64,000 bases of DNA, taken from positions 518,080,274 through 518,144,273 of the forward strand of contig CM046878.1 in the NCBI GenBank assembly GCA_025667525.1, given 5' to 3'. The DNA is from Glebionis coronaria. Taxonomy: Eukaryota > Streptophyta > Magnoliopsida > Asterales > Asteraceae. The stretch's first letter is position 1; each line of letters opens with the position of its first letter. This document shows positions 22,033 through 33,032 of the stretch, piece after piece. The position numbers and the translations under genes were made by a program. The notes under the pieces were generated by a model. That model was not told where the DNA came from. It made no database searches and saw nothing but the letters and a program-made list of their open reading frames with translations.

Positions 22033-22860
22033 TGTTGTGGATGCTAAAATCCTCCGGTAGGTTCCACGTAAGCTATGAATGGATAAAGCACCTACACACA
22101 AGAAGCAACACACGTTAACTCGCCCCGGGTGTTATCCCAGGACCAAACTCCGGTGTGAGAATGAGTAATGGTACGTAATATGGTATGTGGTATTAAGTGT
22201 GTTGTCAGAACATTTCCTCCCTTTAGCAATAAATATGAGGACTATATATAGAGTACTGTTGATACCTTGATGTTGACAGTAGGGCTGAGCACGGCAGACC
22301 CAAAACCGACCCGGACCGGAAAACCGGACCGGACCGAACCGAACCGGACCGAACAATTTCGGTCCGGGGTTTTGGACGAATTCGATCCTCGGTCCGTTCG
22401 GTCCGGTCCGGTCCGGTTCGGTCTTACCCAAATCTCGCCAATCATGCCTAATAAGACCGGACCGGACCGAGGACCAAACCGGACCGGACCAACCCGGACC
22501 GGACCGTACCATTTCGGTCCGGTCTCGGTCCGGGGTTTCGGACCATTTCGGTCCTCGGTACGGTCCGGTCTTAGCCGGTCCGGTCCGGTCCCGGACCGAT
22601 GCTCAGCCCTAGTTGACAGTTCATACCTTGTCTTCTTTCCCGAAATGGGTCTGTGTACCTCACCAGCTTGACAATGTAACTTTCCTCTTTGGGCATACGC
22701 CAAGGCCTTAAGTGGGGCCTTGAGTCAGATGACATCACGAATGATGTCATGGTACTTTTCATGTCACGTGGGCTCATGGTCCAGCTACCTTTCCGGTCTG
22801 ACCTCCGGCGGGTGACACGTGTCATGGTCTCCGGGCACTTTCCGGGACCACACACGAACA
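22033..22860 (-). repeat. 3' LTR of Tat-type element, with MITE insert
   Basis: Plus-strand ends TGTTGTGG and ACGAACA. Without the 340 bp due to the MITE and its target duplication it is 488 bp, which fits the 504-bp partner LTR minus a 19-bp deletion after TCCGGTAGG plus a 3-bp insertion near the left end. Followed on the right by a polypurine tract read on the minus strand (ACTGGGGGGACA, 22861-22872). Confidence 0.9.
22280..22611. mobile_element. hAT-type MITE with perfect target duplication
   Basis: Ends TAGGGCTGAGCA / TGCTCAGCCCTA, flanked by an exact 8-bp repeat GTTGACAG (22272-22279 and 22612-22619). The partner LTR at about 32125 carries a single GTTGACAG at the empty site, proving insertion. 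The interior is made of CGGTCCGGTC-type repeats in both orientations, giving a long hairpin. No coding capacity. Confidence 0.95.
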
Positions 22861-22872
22861 TGTCCCCCCAGT
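22861..22872 (-). other. Polypurine tract of Tat-type element
   Basis: G-rich on the minus strand (CTGGGGGGACA) and directly abutting the 3' LTR, as required for plus-strand DNA priming. Confidence 0.75.
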
Positions 22873-22979
22873 ATAATGTTATCCGGAGGGTGACATTATA
22901 CTTATCTTAGGCTTTTGACAAGTTTTGTGGTCGTTGTGGGCTTGTGCCCAACAGTGCCTGTCGTTTTGCTAAGTGGGTT

Positions 22980-23242
22980 TAAATGGAGGCCACGTGGAGC
23001 GCACTCACGCTCGTAGGTCGTTCCTGAGCGTGCCACGTGTGATGCCCATTAATGCACCTTTCACATTTCTCGATTTTTTCCTATATATACCCACCTTTTC
23101 ACTTTTTTCACTTTCACTTTCACTTTTCACTTTCTTTTCACACACTATTATTACTGTACGCATCTCTCGCGGCTTCTCTCTCCGTCTTTCAGGTAGGTTT
23201 TCTTTCCCGGTTGTATATTGTTCTGTTCCTCTTGCATCCAAT
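22980..23242 (+). promoter_or_regulatory. Promoter-like region of the antisense ORF
   Basis: Two CACGTG G-box cores (about 22991 and 23034), then TATATATA at 23083-23090 followed by a CT-rich leader with TTTTCACTTTCAC repeats, and an ATG at 23243. Together these look like a plant RNA polymerase II promoter reading opposite to the retroelement's gag-pol. Confidence 0.55.
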
Positions 23243-25654
23243 ATGTCCGACGAAGAGTCCGATGGCGTGGCATCCAGCTTCGTTCTTCTGGATCCGTAGT
23301 GCGACATGCATGTCCGGTTTTCCGAGATGACCAGTGACGAATTAGAGCACACCATTGATGAGTATCGAATATCAAGGGAGTTTCGGCCGCAGCTGCCTGA
23401 TCCGAACATGACCATGGATTTACTGAGACGCAACCGACATATAGGTGTTTACCTGACCCTCTTGGAGCATGGTGGGCTCCGGATACCTTTCTCTTCCTTT
23501 TTTCTGGACGTGATCAAACACTTCAGGGTACATATTTCTCAACTTGTGCCCATTGGTGTGAATCGGGTAGTAATGTTTGAGATTCGATGTAGGAGCCTGA
23601 AAATTGACTGCACCGTTGACCTGTTCTGAGTGTTCTACAAGTTGGGGAAGCAGGGGCACTGGTTCTCTTTTGTTAGCAAAGTTCACAAGAAGGCGTTGCG
23701 GTTTTTCATAGAGACCACCTCCAATTTGAATGAGTGGAAGAAAAAGTTTTTCTTGATTGACCGGAGGGTAATACCGGATGCTATGCCGTGGAGGGACCGT
23801 GATACATGTGTTGCGGATCCGTTCCCCCGAACTTACAGTCAGGCTGATGCAGATTTGTTGGCCGAGACATTGATTCCATTGCGACCACCTCACAAGGGCT
23901 TGTTATACTTATGTGGGTTATTTAGGCCTTTGTCCCGGTTAGAATGTCGTCGTGCTCTTCGAGATGCAAGGGGAAACGGTGATATTTTGCTTTTATATTT
24001 CTCTTGCTTTTGACTAACCGGATTTACTTAATTGTTCCTCTCTCTCCCCTCTTGTTCATCTTACAGAGTGTACAATGGAGCAATTCCTAAGATTGCCGAA
24101 ATGGACTGGCACACGGGTGACTATTGAGGAGGAGCTCCCGGAGAACCAAAGAACCGCTGATCGTACTGCCTAACCTTTGGGGGTTAAGGATCCCATTCCT
24201 GCTCTTACCCCGACACAAGAGGCGGTGCAAAACCCTGATCCAAGGATCAAAGCTGCTCGTGAGCGCCGGGAGGCTCTTGCTCTTGAGAAAAACCTTCTGT
24301 TGCAAGAGGGCGGCGATGCCGGACCGAGCCAGGGTCAAAAGAATGGGAAGGGGAGTGACTCCGGTGCTGGGGCGAAAAGGAGTAAGGCAGCTTCCAATGA
24401 TCAGACCGGGACAAGGTCTACTTCTAACCGGGTCCTTTCTCCTGATCCGATGAATGTGGTGGAACCTACAACTGCTGAGGCGAATGCCTCCCACCAAGAC
24501 CAACAAGCACAAGGCCAACAGGAGCAACAAGACGGAGGAGTGGACCCTCCCGTCCCTTCTCCCCATCGTGCCGGCAAGGGACCCGTTATTGGTATGCTTC
24601 ATTCGTCCCCCTCCCATTTCACTTGTTCTGGCTTATTGTTTTAACATATGTGCCTTCTTTTCCAGAGGAGGAGAGGGAGAAAATCGACTTGGAGCATGAG
24701 GATGAGGATGACGACAATACAAATGATGAGGGGATGCAAACCTACGTTCCTGCTTGGAGACTTCAGCATAACGTCCTTATAGATACACATTTTGTTGCCA
24801 AGGAGTTGCTCGTCCACATCCCCACTTCTGCTGAGCAACGGTCATTGGCTGCTTTGTCGGATCATGAGCTGATTCGTCAAGGCTATTTAGCGTTGGCCCA
24901 CACCTCTTTGAACCAATCTGAAATCATCCAACAGTTTGAGTTGCTGAACCAAGATCACCGAAACTTGATCAACTCCAGTTGTCAAGATGCTGAGAACTTC
25001 CAACAAGGGCAAAAGTTGCTGGAGCAGATCTCTGCCAATTTCAAGAGACTTGAGATGGAGCATGCTTCGTGTTCTCAAGACAAAGCTACCCTTGAAGCCA
25101 AAGTCAAGTCCTTGGAAGCCGCTGCTCAAGCCAATGACCAAAAAGTAAGAGATCTTGAATGCACTCTCGGTTTGAAGGAGGAAGAGTTAGCTCGGGCCAA
25201 CAAGCGTGCTCAAGATGCCGAGGCCCTCAATGCCAAATGCACAACTATCATCCGCCAAGCTGCGTCTGACCGAACCAGACTCGTCAAGGAGTTTATTCCT
25301 CATGTCATTCGCCTACTTCATGGGAGCTCCGAGTACAAGAAGCATGTGGCCGAGGTTGCTAATGTCTGCTATTCTGGAGGGTGGTATGATGGGATCAAGG
25401 TTAACCGGTCTAAGGAATCACTTGCTAAGAATCTCTCTGAGACGAAGGACTTTGATTTTGACCAAGCTAAAGCGTGGGTGGCAAAGTGTGACGAACTGTT
25501 TGCTCCGTCTTACCCCTTTGTTGATAAGGTGAGCAAGTCTTTTGATCTTTCCATCGGAAATTTGATGAAGTTGACTCCGGACGAACCAGCGACTCCAAAC
25601 CAGGCTCCTCCAGTTCTGACTGTCTCCACCTCCTCTCAACCGGCCCCACCATGA
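23243..25654 (+). pseudogene. Antisense ORF of Tat element (gypsy-type transposon domain protein), with introns and stops
   Basis: Lies between pol and the 3' LTR on the strand opposite to pol. Exon 1 (from ATG 23243 to about 23979) has a segment resembling the plant 'putative gypsy type transposon' domain (VYLTLLEHGGLRIPFSSFFLD, then the HISQLVPIGVNR block and a GHWFSF block). Exon 2 (about 24068-24591) is hydrophilic, and exon 3 (24666-25654, GT-AG junction in phase) has an acidic start, a long coiled coil at about 24880-25290, and a tail ending in TGA. In-frame stops at 23297-23299, 23627-23629 and 24171-24173 disable it. The function of this protein class is unknown. Confidence 0.75.
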
Positions 25655-26038
25655 AGCATGTTTCTAGGGCATATTTTGTGATGTTCACCGTTTTTATACC
25701 GGAGTCTGTTTCGGTTACTTTTATTGTTGTAATTCTCCGAACTTTATTCATGTCGGAGGATGTTCCGGTTCTTTTGATGATGTAACAATTTAAACTTATG
25801 AGCACCGGTTATTATTCCGGTTAAAGTTGATATGAAACCACCCTTTTGAATGTTCAATTCTTAACTATGCAATTATGTTTACTTATATTTCCGGAGAACC
25901 GGAGTATACATTTTGATTCGGTTCCTTCCCAACCTTTTGCTTCGGTTATCCGAGCGCTGGGCTACCGCTTGAGGTTTTCCTCAGATGCCCACAAGCGGTG
26001 GCTTGTCTCGCTGGGTGGGATTGTTTTTTTGCAACGAA
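25655..26038 (+). other. Non-coding 3' region of Tat element
   Basis: Sequence after the antisense ORF, with TTCCGGTT-type repeats and no supported gene; possible 3' UTR of the antisense transcript. Confidence 0.5.
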
Positions 26039-26520
26039 TAGGGTCACCGCTTGATGAGGCTCTTAACCTTTACAAGCGGTCTTACGCCTCGGTGGATGAG
26101 GCTCTTAACCTTTACCACGGCTGATGAGGATCTTAACCTTTACAACCCATAGGGTCGCCGTTCGATGAGGCTCTTAACCTTTACAAGCGGTCTTACACTT
26201 CGGTAGATGAGGCTCTTAACCTTTACCACGGCTGATGAGGCTCTTAACCTTTACAACCAATAGGGCCGCCGCTCGATGAGGCTCTTAGCCTTTACAAGCG
26301 GTCTTACACTTCGGTGGATGAGGCTCTTAACCTTTACCACGGCTGATGAGGCTCTTAACCTTTACAACCAATAGGGCCGCCGCTCGATGAGGCTCTTAGC
26401 CTTTACAAGCTGTCTTACGCTTCGGTGGATGAGGATCTTAACCTTTACCACGGCTGATGAGGCTCTTAACCTTTACAACCAATAGGGCCGCTCGATGAGG
26501 TTTTCAACCTTTACAAGCGG
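26039..26520. repeat. 111-bp tandem repeat in Tat element 3' region
   Basis: The marker TAGGG(C/T)CGCC or its variants starts at 26039, 26150, 26261, 26372 and 26483, a constant 111-bp period (just over four copies). Each unit contains three GATGAGGCTCTTAACCTTTAC sub-repeats. Located between the stop of pol (minus strand) and the end of the antisense ORF. Confidence 0.93.
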
Positions 26521-26674
26521 TCCTCTTCTTTCGAGTTGATCAGACTCGTCAGGGGGATTGGGTGTTTGTTCTCACGGTTGTTCTGTCATTGTTATGTTTG
26601 CCAACTACTTGCTTCGGAAAATTTCCTTCCCCTTGCGGGGGAGGATATATTATATAATAAGTACTCATTTTTGG

Positions 26675-27832
26675 TTACATGAAACAATTTCTTAAATTCA
26701 TAGCATGCCATTTCCTCGGGATTTCTTTTCCTTCCATAGTTTCTAGCTTGTAGGAGCCATTCTGAAACGCTTCGGTGACCCGGTATGGACCTTCCTAGTT
26801 TGGAGCTAGCTTGCCCGGTTTTATCACTCGGCTTGCTTCGTTCTTTCGGTAGACAAAATCTCCGACTTTGAATGTCATGTGCCTGACCCTCTTGTTGTAA
26901 TATTGCTCCATCTTCTTCTTGTACTTGGCCTCTCTGATGGCTGCCATTTCCCTTCGCTCTTGGACGAGGTCTAGGTTTAGCCGAAGCTCTTCCTCGTTTG
27001 TCTCTTCATTGAACATGAGGGTTCGGAAGTTCCTCATTCCTATTTTGGCTGGGATGACTGCCTCACTTCCGTAGGTCAGACTAAACGGGGTTTCTCCATT
27101 GCTGATTTTCATCATGGTTCGGTGAGCCCATAGGACGTTGGGTAGTTCGTCCACCCATCCCGTCATTTCCTTTCCCAAGCGGGCTTTAAGAACATGCACG
27201 AGGGACTTGTTTGCTCTTTCAACGAGCCCGTTGGCTTGTGGGTGTGCTACAGCGGTGTTGATTTGTTTGATTTGCCACTTAACGCACCATCCTTTGAATG
27301 GATCATTCACCAGCTGCGTTTCGTTGTCCATGACAATGATACCTGGCACGCCGAACCTACATACTATATTTTCCCAAACAAATTTCTTCACGTCCTTTCC
27401 CCGGAACTTTGCTAGCGGTTTGGCTTCCATCCACTTGGTGAAGTAGTCTATAGCCACTATGATGAACTTGACCTTGCCTGGTGCTTCAGGAAGCGGACCG
27501 AGGATGTCTAGGCCCCATTGGTAGAAGGGCAACGGAGACATGATCGAGGTCATGAGGGTTTTCGGAAGTTTGGGAACCGAGGCATGGATTTGACAAGAAT
27601 CGCACTTCACAACCACCTCGTATGTGTCTTGATACATCGTTGGCCAATAATACCCTTGCCTCATTATTTTCGCCACTACCGACCTGTATCCGGGATGCAT
27701 CCCGCATCCTCCTTCGTGAACCTCTCGGATGATGTAGTTTGCCTGTAGGGGGCCTACACATCGCAACATGGGAGAGAGATATGACTTCTTAAACAACACT
27801 CCGCTTTCTATGACGAACTGCGGTATTTTCAT
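26675..27832 (-). pseudogene. Tat-type gypsy integrase
   Basis: N-terminal HHCC zinc motif (HEGGCGMHPG ... CDSC), catalytic core with D in LDILGPLP, D in IVMDNETQL and E in GLVERAN, all present. The frame 27832-26795 stops at a TAG (26792-26794, where the family has Trp) and otherwise continues through a conserved GPYRV tail to a TAA at 26675-26677. It would insert element cDNA; the premature stop removes only the extreme C terminus. The upstream junction with RNase H is also interrupted near 27833. Confidence 0.88.
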
Positions 27833-28066
27833 TCAGAGCTTTCTAGCCTCATCCGGGTTGGTGGGCCATACACCCTTTTGCAAGCATTTGAGAATTGGGG
27901 TCATCCAATTGTCCTCTTCTTCCTCCACTACATCGTTGACTTCTTCCCTTTCAATTGATCGTGATGCCAGTACTTCCACTAGGACTTCTTTGGTAAGGTG
28001 GTTGAAGGCGACCGAAGCTAGCTTGCTTAGAATATTCGCTTTCTAGTTTTTGTTCCTCGGGATGTG

Positions 28067-28590
28067 TTAGATTGCAAACTTGCTGAATTTGGCTACCCGC
28101 TCCATTGCCTCCGCGAGGTACTTCTTCATCCGTTCATTACAAGCGACAAATTCACCGTTTATCTGGCACGCGACTAGCTTCGAGTCTACTTTTGATTGAA
28201 GGGTTTGGGCTCCCATCTTTTTGGCCAACTTTAACCCGGCCAACAAGGCCTCGTATTCAGCTTCATTGTTCGAAGTTTCAAAGTCCAAACGGAGAGCATA
28301 AGTTTATTCTGTGCCGGAAGGGTCTATTAACACCAGACCCGCTCCGTCTCCTTTCGAGCTTGCGGCCCCGTCTGTGAACAACGTCCATTCTGCTTCCTTG
28401 GGGTCGGATACCTCCGTGGTACAAATTAGCTTCTCCCCTGATGGTGTTTCGGCCAAGAAGTCTGCTAATACTTGACCCTTTATCGCGTTCCGGGGGCACA
28501 TAATTGATTGCGTATGCTCCCAATTCAATCGCATATCTGGCCAACTTTCCTGATGCTTCGGCCCTTGACAACAGTTGTTTCATCGGCTGG
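28067..28590 (-). pseudogene. Archaeal-type RNase H domain of Tat element, frame-shifted
   Basis: Minus-strand frames 28534-28304 and 28288-28067 together carry LFTDGAASSKGDGAGLVL and the ETSNNEAEYEALLAGLKLA helix with conserved Asp/Glu, typical of the additional RNase H found in Tat gypsy elements. A stop and a frame change between 28289 and 28304 split it. It would degrade RNA in the RNA-DNA hybrid. Confidence 0.8.
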
Positions 28591-29646
28591 TCAGTGGGCT
28601 TCGAAGTATCTTCTTAGTCTTCTTGACAAGTGGAGAAGGCATAGGACTAGCTTTTCCAGCGGAGCGTACCTTCGCTCTACGTCATGTAGCACTCGGCTGA
28701 CGTAGCGGATGGGGGCCTGCCCATGCTTTCTTTCTACCATGAGCACCCCACTGACAGCGTCCTTGGCCATAGCCATGTAAATGTACAGCGTTTCTCCCTT
28801 GACGGGTGTAGTTAGGAGTGGTAAATCCATGACTACCTTCTTCATCTCTAGGAATGCGGCTTCAGCTTCGGCAGTCCATTTATATTCATCCCGGTTTTCC
28901 TTGGTGATATTTTTCAAAGTTTTGAAGAAAGGCAGGGAGCGTTCAGCGGAGTTGGAGACAAACTGGTTTAACGCTGCTAGCTTGCCACTTAGCGACTGCA
29001 TCTCTTTCAAGGTCCTGGGGGACCTCATGTCCATTATGGCCTTCGTTTTCTTGGGGTTTGCCCTTATTCCTTCCGAGGTGACCATGTAGCCCAAAAACTT
29101 CCCTTCTTCTACCCTGAAGGAACACTTCTTGGGATTGACCTTCATGTTAATTTTTCGAAGGTTGTTGAAGGTTTCCGCAATGTCAGCCAGGAGGGTTGTC
29201 TCGGAGGCACTCTTGATGACCATGTCATCCACATAAGCTTCCAAGTTCCGACCTATTTTCTCCTTAAAAGTCGCGTCCACCAGCCTTTGATAGGCGGCCC
29301 CAACATTTTTGAGCCCAAAGGGCATCTTGGTATAACAATAGGTTCCCTGGTCTGTATAAAAGGCTGTCTTTTCTTCGTCCTCCTCGTCCATATGGACTTG
29401 GTGGTAGCCTTTATTAGCGTCCAAGAAGCACTTATACTTGTAGCCCATCACCGACTCTATCTTCAGATCTATCTCCGGGAAGGGATAGTAGTCTTTCGGG
29501 CAGGCGGAGTTGAGGTTTTTGAAGTCAATGCACATTCGCCAGGTGACGTCCGACTTCTTGACCAGAACCGGATTAGATATCCAGGTGGGGTATCTCACCG
29601 GACGGATGATCCCTGCTTTGACCCATTCTTCCACCTCCTTGGCCAC
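28591..29646 (-). pseudogene. Tat-type gypsy reverse transcriptase and first RNase H
   Basis: An open frame of about 351 codons with the RT blocks in order: YPTWISNPVLVKK, WRMCIDFKNLNSACPKD, the catalytic AYVDDMVIKS, and FLGYMVTSEGIRANP, then a tether and the gypsy RNase H start (YTWTAEAEAAF-like, YVSRVLHDVERRYAPLEK). A TGA in frame near 29649 separates it from the upstream protease part and a stop near 28591 from the second RNase H. Confidence 0.9.
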
Positions 29647-29766
29647 TACTCAGATCTTCTCTTCACCGAGGACTCGTCGGTTCTGTGTGACATGCGTCAT
29701 CGAATGGTTGACATTCAACGTGTGCTTGATCAGCCTTTTGGGTACCCCGGTCATGTCGGTTGGGGT

Positions 29767-30456
29767 CTATGCAAACACGTCTTGACTCCGTCTGAGCAAA
29801 TCAATTAACCACGCTCTCCCTTCCTCGGAGAAATTTTTCCAAATTGCCAGTAACTGGTCCGGATGAGCCGGATTCACTAACACTTCTTCTGTGAGCGGGC
29901 CGTCTGCCTCGTTCTCCCGAGGCTTCACTTCTTTGACCTTATGTTCCGCAAACACCTCACTTGATTTACCTTGGTCGGTTTTCTGTTTGTCCTCCAACAT
30001 CCGACACTCGGTTATTATGGATGCTCTGGGGACCAGCGTGGCAATTCCCTTCGGGGTTGGAAACTTGGACATAGCATGGGCGGTTGACAGGACTGCCCTT
30101 AATGCCCTAATGCCGGTGCGCCCCAGGATGACATTGTATTGCACAATGGTGAATTTCAAGTTGACTGTGCGTCTTAACTTCCCCGTTCCGAAAGTGACGG
30201 TCAGTTCCACTTTTCCTAACGGTGTCAACTCTTCCCCTGAGAAACCAACCAAGCTTGACTGCGACGGTTCAAGTATCTTCTTGATCGAAGGACACAAGTG
30301 GTTAAAACAATTCTCAAACATGATTTGGACTGACGCGCCGTTGTCCACCAGCATACGTCTTATCAGGTGTCCTTCTGCCTCTACTTCAATGATTAGCGGC
30401 TCATCGGAGGCGTCGTTCCCGTTTAGGGGAGGAAAGCTAAGGGGGCTTGCATCCAA
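29767..30456 (-). pseudogene. Gypsy aspartic protease and linker
   Basis: Frame with RMLVDNGASVQIMF, the retropepsin active site in its Tat variant (D-N-G-A-S), then VQYNVILGRTGI, the second conserved protease block. It ends at a TAG near 29765 in DVFA, where family members usually have Trp, so the break is one substitution. It would process the polyprotein. Confidence 0.85.
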
Positions 30457-30625
30457 TCCCAGTCTTCCGGAGTAGGTTCTTTTCTTTTTTCCCTGGTTCT
30501 ATACGACCTCACCATATTGATTGTTTTCCTTCCGCCCTTGTAGTCATCCTTAGCCTTAGGGGGGTTGTCTCTGTATCCGGCTTTAGGCTCGTGGTCGCGA
30601 ACCAGATGATTGAGCTTCCCTGCTT

Positions 30626-31826
30626 CTAACGCTGCCTCCTCGGCTGGAAGCAGTCGTTGGTCAAGTGTCCCTTTTGGCCGTGGTAGTCGCAGTGCTTATT
30701 CATGTTTTCCCTTCTAACCATTCCTCTGGTGGGTTCCGGGCGAGGTAGTCGGAGATGGGTCTCAAAGGCTAGTATTTCCTTTGGAGTCCGCGACGGTGAG
30801 TCTATCGCAAATATTGGGAGAGGCTTCTTTGCTTCGTATGGACGGGGGGGGGGGGGGGGGGTATTCTGGGTATGGCTGGTACAGCTCCTTCCCTTAATCA
30901 GACCTTCGCCCGTAGCGACTTTGCCCCTTGTACTGCCCTTCTCCATGCCTTTCGGATTTATTGAAAGGCTTGGTTCCTCTTTCGGCATATTCCCCTCTGG
31001 GTAGTTCAGTGGTCCGGAATGCTTCTTCTGACTTGACGTAGTCGTCGACTCTCTTCATCATCTCATCAATGGTCTGGGGTGTTCTATCTACGAACCTCCG
31101 AGCCAACTCGGGGCATTTGCAATTGCTCACAAACAACGAGATCAACATTACGTCAGGAGCACCTTTAATGTATCTGGTCTCATCCGTCCATCGCTCCTTA
31201 AAATCCGGCAGACTTTCGTGAGCCTTTGTCACTATCTTGGTCACGTCGATAGCCTCCTTGGTGCATTTTCTCCTTAATGCAAACCTTCTTACAAACTGGT
31301 CCCTCAAGTCCACCCAATTATCTATACTCCCATTGGGTAAGCGGTCGAACCATCCTCGATCGGCATCGTCCAACGTCTGCTGGAACATGCGGCACCATAC
31401 CGGCATGGGACAGTCTCCTTGTGTGGCAACTCCGGAGAACCGTGTAACATGGTTGTCCGGGTCCGTACTTCCGTCATATAACTTGAGATGAGGAGGTAAG
31501 ATGTGCTTCGGGGACGAGTACTGGATGATTCGCCTCGTAAAGGGTGAACGAGATACTTCCTTATAAGGCTTCGATAGGTTTTCTTCCGGCTCTTCCGCTG
31601 TCACCAGTTTGGCCACGTTCCTTCTTGGTTCGGTCTCTTCGGATGATAGGCGGACGGGAGTGACATTGTGTCCGACCAACCATGAGTTGTACTCTGAGAT
31701 GAGGGCTTGAAGGCTATCCAAGTTGGCCTCTGTTTCGTTGTTAAGTGGTTCACGGTTTTCAATGTTACCCCCCGAGCCCGAAGCCTCGGTAGGGGTGACT
31801 GGTGATTGTTGAGGACCCGCCATCAA
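30626..31826 (-). pseudogene. Tat-type gypsy gag, stop plus homopolymer frameshift
   Basis: Starts at ATG 31826 near the primer-binding site. The retrotransposon gag domain (FSGVATQGDCPMPVWCRMFQ, the WVDLRDQFVRRF helix, the FVDRTPQTIDEM block) is intact to about 30970; a TGA follows at 30894-30896. Beyond a poly-C tract (18 G on the plus strand, 30844-30861) the reading continues in another frame with TPKEILAFE and the zinc knuckle CDYHGQKGHLTNDC, ending at 30626. The protein would form the particle and bind RNA. Confidence 0.85.
30844..30861. repeat. Homopolymer of 18 G (plus strand) in gag
   Basis: An 18-base G run, encoding a polyproline stretch on the minus strand. Such a run is prone to slippage and sequencing error, and the gag frame changes across it. 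Confidence 0.9.
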
Positions 31827-31848
31827 ATACTCAAGGTAGTTTCAAGTT

Positions 31849-31868
31849 TGGGTCCCACGGATGGCGCC
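31849..31868 (-). other. Primer-binding site of Tat-type element
   Basis: Minus strand reads TGGCGCCATCCGTGGGACCC just inside the LTR that starts at 31873. TGGCGCC-type sites complementary to a tRNA 3' end are usual in Tat/Athila elements. Confidence 0.8.
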
Positions 31869-31872
31869 AAAA

Positions 31873-32376
31873 TGTTGATGCTAAAATCCTCCGGTAGGGC
31901 CTACGGGACTAGAAACCTTCCACGTAAGCTATGAATGGATGAAGCACCTACACACAAGAAGCAACGCACGTTAACTCGCCCCGGGTGTTACCCAGGACCA
32001 AGCTCTGGTGTGAGAATGAGTAATGGTACGTAATATGGTATGTGGTATTAAGTGTGTTGTCAGAACATTTCCTCCCTTTAGCAATAAATATGAGGACTAT
32101 ATATAGAGTACTGATGATACCTTGATGTTGACAGTTCATACCTTGTCTTCTTTCCCGAAATGGGTCTGTGTACCTCACCAACTCTGACACTGTACCTTTC
32201 CTCTTTGGGCATACGCCAAGGCCTTAAGTGGGGCCTTGAGTCAGACGACATCACGAATGATGTCATGGTACTGTTCATGTCACGTGGGCTCATGGTTCGG
32301 CTACCTTTCCGGTCTGATCTCCGGCGGGTAACACGTGTCATGGTCTCCGAGCACTTTCCGGGACCACACACAAACA
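31873..32376 (-). repeat. 5' LTR of Tat-type element
   Basis: 504 bp, plus-strand ends TGTTGATG and ACAAACA. Matches 22033-22860 outside the MITE. It contains the empty MITE target GTTGACAG and a TATATATA-type box on the minus strand at about 32098-32105 (element promoter). Confidence 0.92.
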
Positions 32377-33032
32377 AGTGCCCATGTTGAGTTTATACAG
32401 TTGTTACCGATACTTGATCATACACTGTCACGATTCACCTTTAATAAAAAGATTAATTCCTGAACCCACCCATACCAAAAAAATACACATTTCGACCCAT
32501 TACCTAACTAGACCATTTTGCCACCTCGTATACCTGACATTCAAGCTGATAGTTCCAGTGCATAATGATAAATCTCAAACAATTTGTTATGTGGCGTGGG
32601 CCCTTACACATCTCTCCATCCTGCAGACCTGCACTTGAAGATTTGCACGAAAACAATCGATTGTTGAAGTATTGTTCCTTTGAATCGCGTTATTTCAGCC
32701 CACACCCCCACTCTCCTCGATCCCTACTTTCACATTGCAATTACCATATTTCCTCTTTTGTTTCACTCTTCTTTTTCCAATGGTGCGGTAACGCCCCCTT
32801 TCTCAGTACTCATTTCATTCATAATGTCCATACATGATTCAGGTACTTCTAGTTTTACATCTATCTGTTTAACATCATCTTTAAGATGATGCTTTGTTTG
32901 CAAAAATATGTCAAGATTGTCTCTAAACTTTGTTATGGTAAGCTCTAACGAGCAATCTTTCAGCGTTTTATTAATTTACAGTTACGCAGCGTTTTATTAA
33001 TTTACTTTACTAAGGAGACTGTATGTATTGTA
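32377..33032. other. No gene recognised
   Basis: Mixed-composition sequence without a supported reading frame, between the Tat-type LTR and the Mutator-like element. A short tandem duplication of CAGCGTTTTATTAATTTAC occurs near 32962-33005. Confidence 0.5.

Larger units (their letters stand above)
22033..32376 (-). mobile_element. Tat/Retand-type Ty3/gypsy retrotransposon, near complete
   Basis: Two LTRs (22033-22860 and 31873-32376) flank, on the minus strand, a primer-binding site, gag, protease, RT, archaeal-type RNase H and integrase, then a 3' region with a 111-bp tandem repeat and an ORF on the opposite strand. This layout, including the antisense ORF between pol and the 3' LTR, is known for the Tat lineage. 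Genes carry stops and frameshifts. The five bases outside the LTRs (atgag and agtgc) do not match, so no target-site duplication is visible. LTRs differ by a 19-bp deletion, a 3-bp insertion, a MITE and scattered substitutions, so the insertion is not very recent. Confidence 0.9.

Noticed and set aside
21754..22113. Minus-strand 119-codon frame as a host gene
   Set aside because: The first third lies in the retrotransposon LTR and the rest shows no domain I can name; left as unassigned.
22132..22703. Overlapping open frames on both strands rich in Gly-Pro-Arg-Thr
   Set aside because: They are readings of the CGGTCC repeats of the MITE at 22280-22611 and end at its borders.
23005..24617. Minus-strand frames opposite the antisense ORF
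   Set aside because: The plus strand has the family match, the promoter-like region and in-phase introns; the minus frames have none.
27138..30475. Plus-strand open frames of 60-190 codons
   Set aside because: All overlap well-supported minus-strand pol genes and carry no motif; they are shadows.
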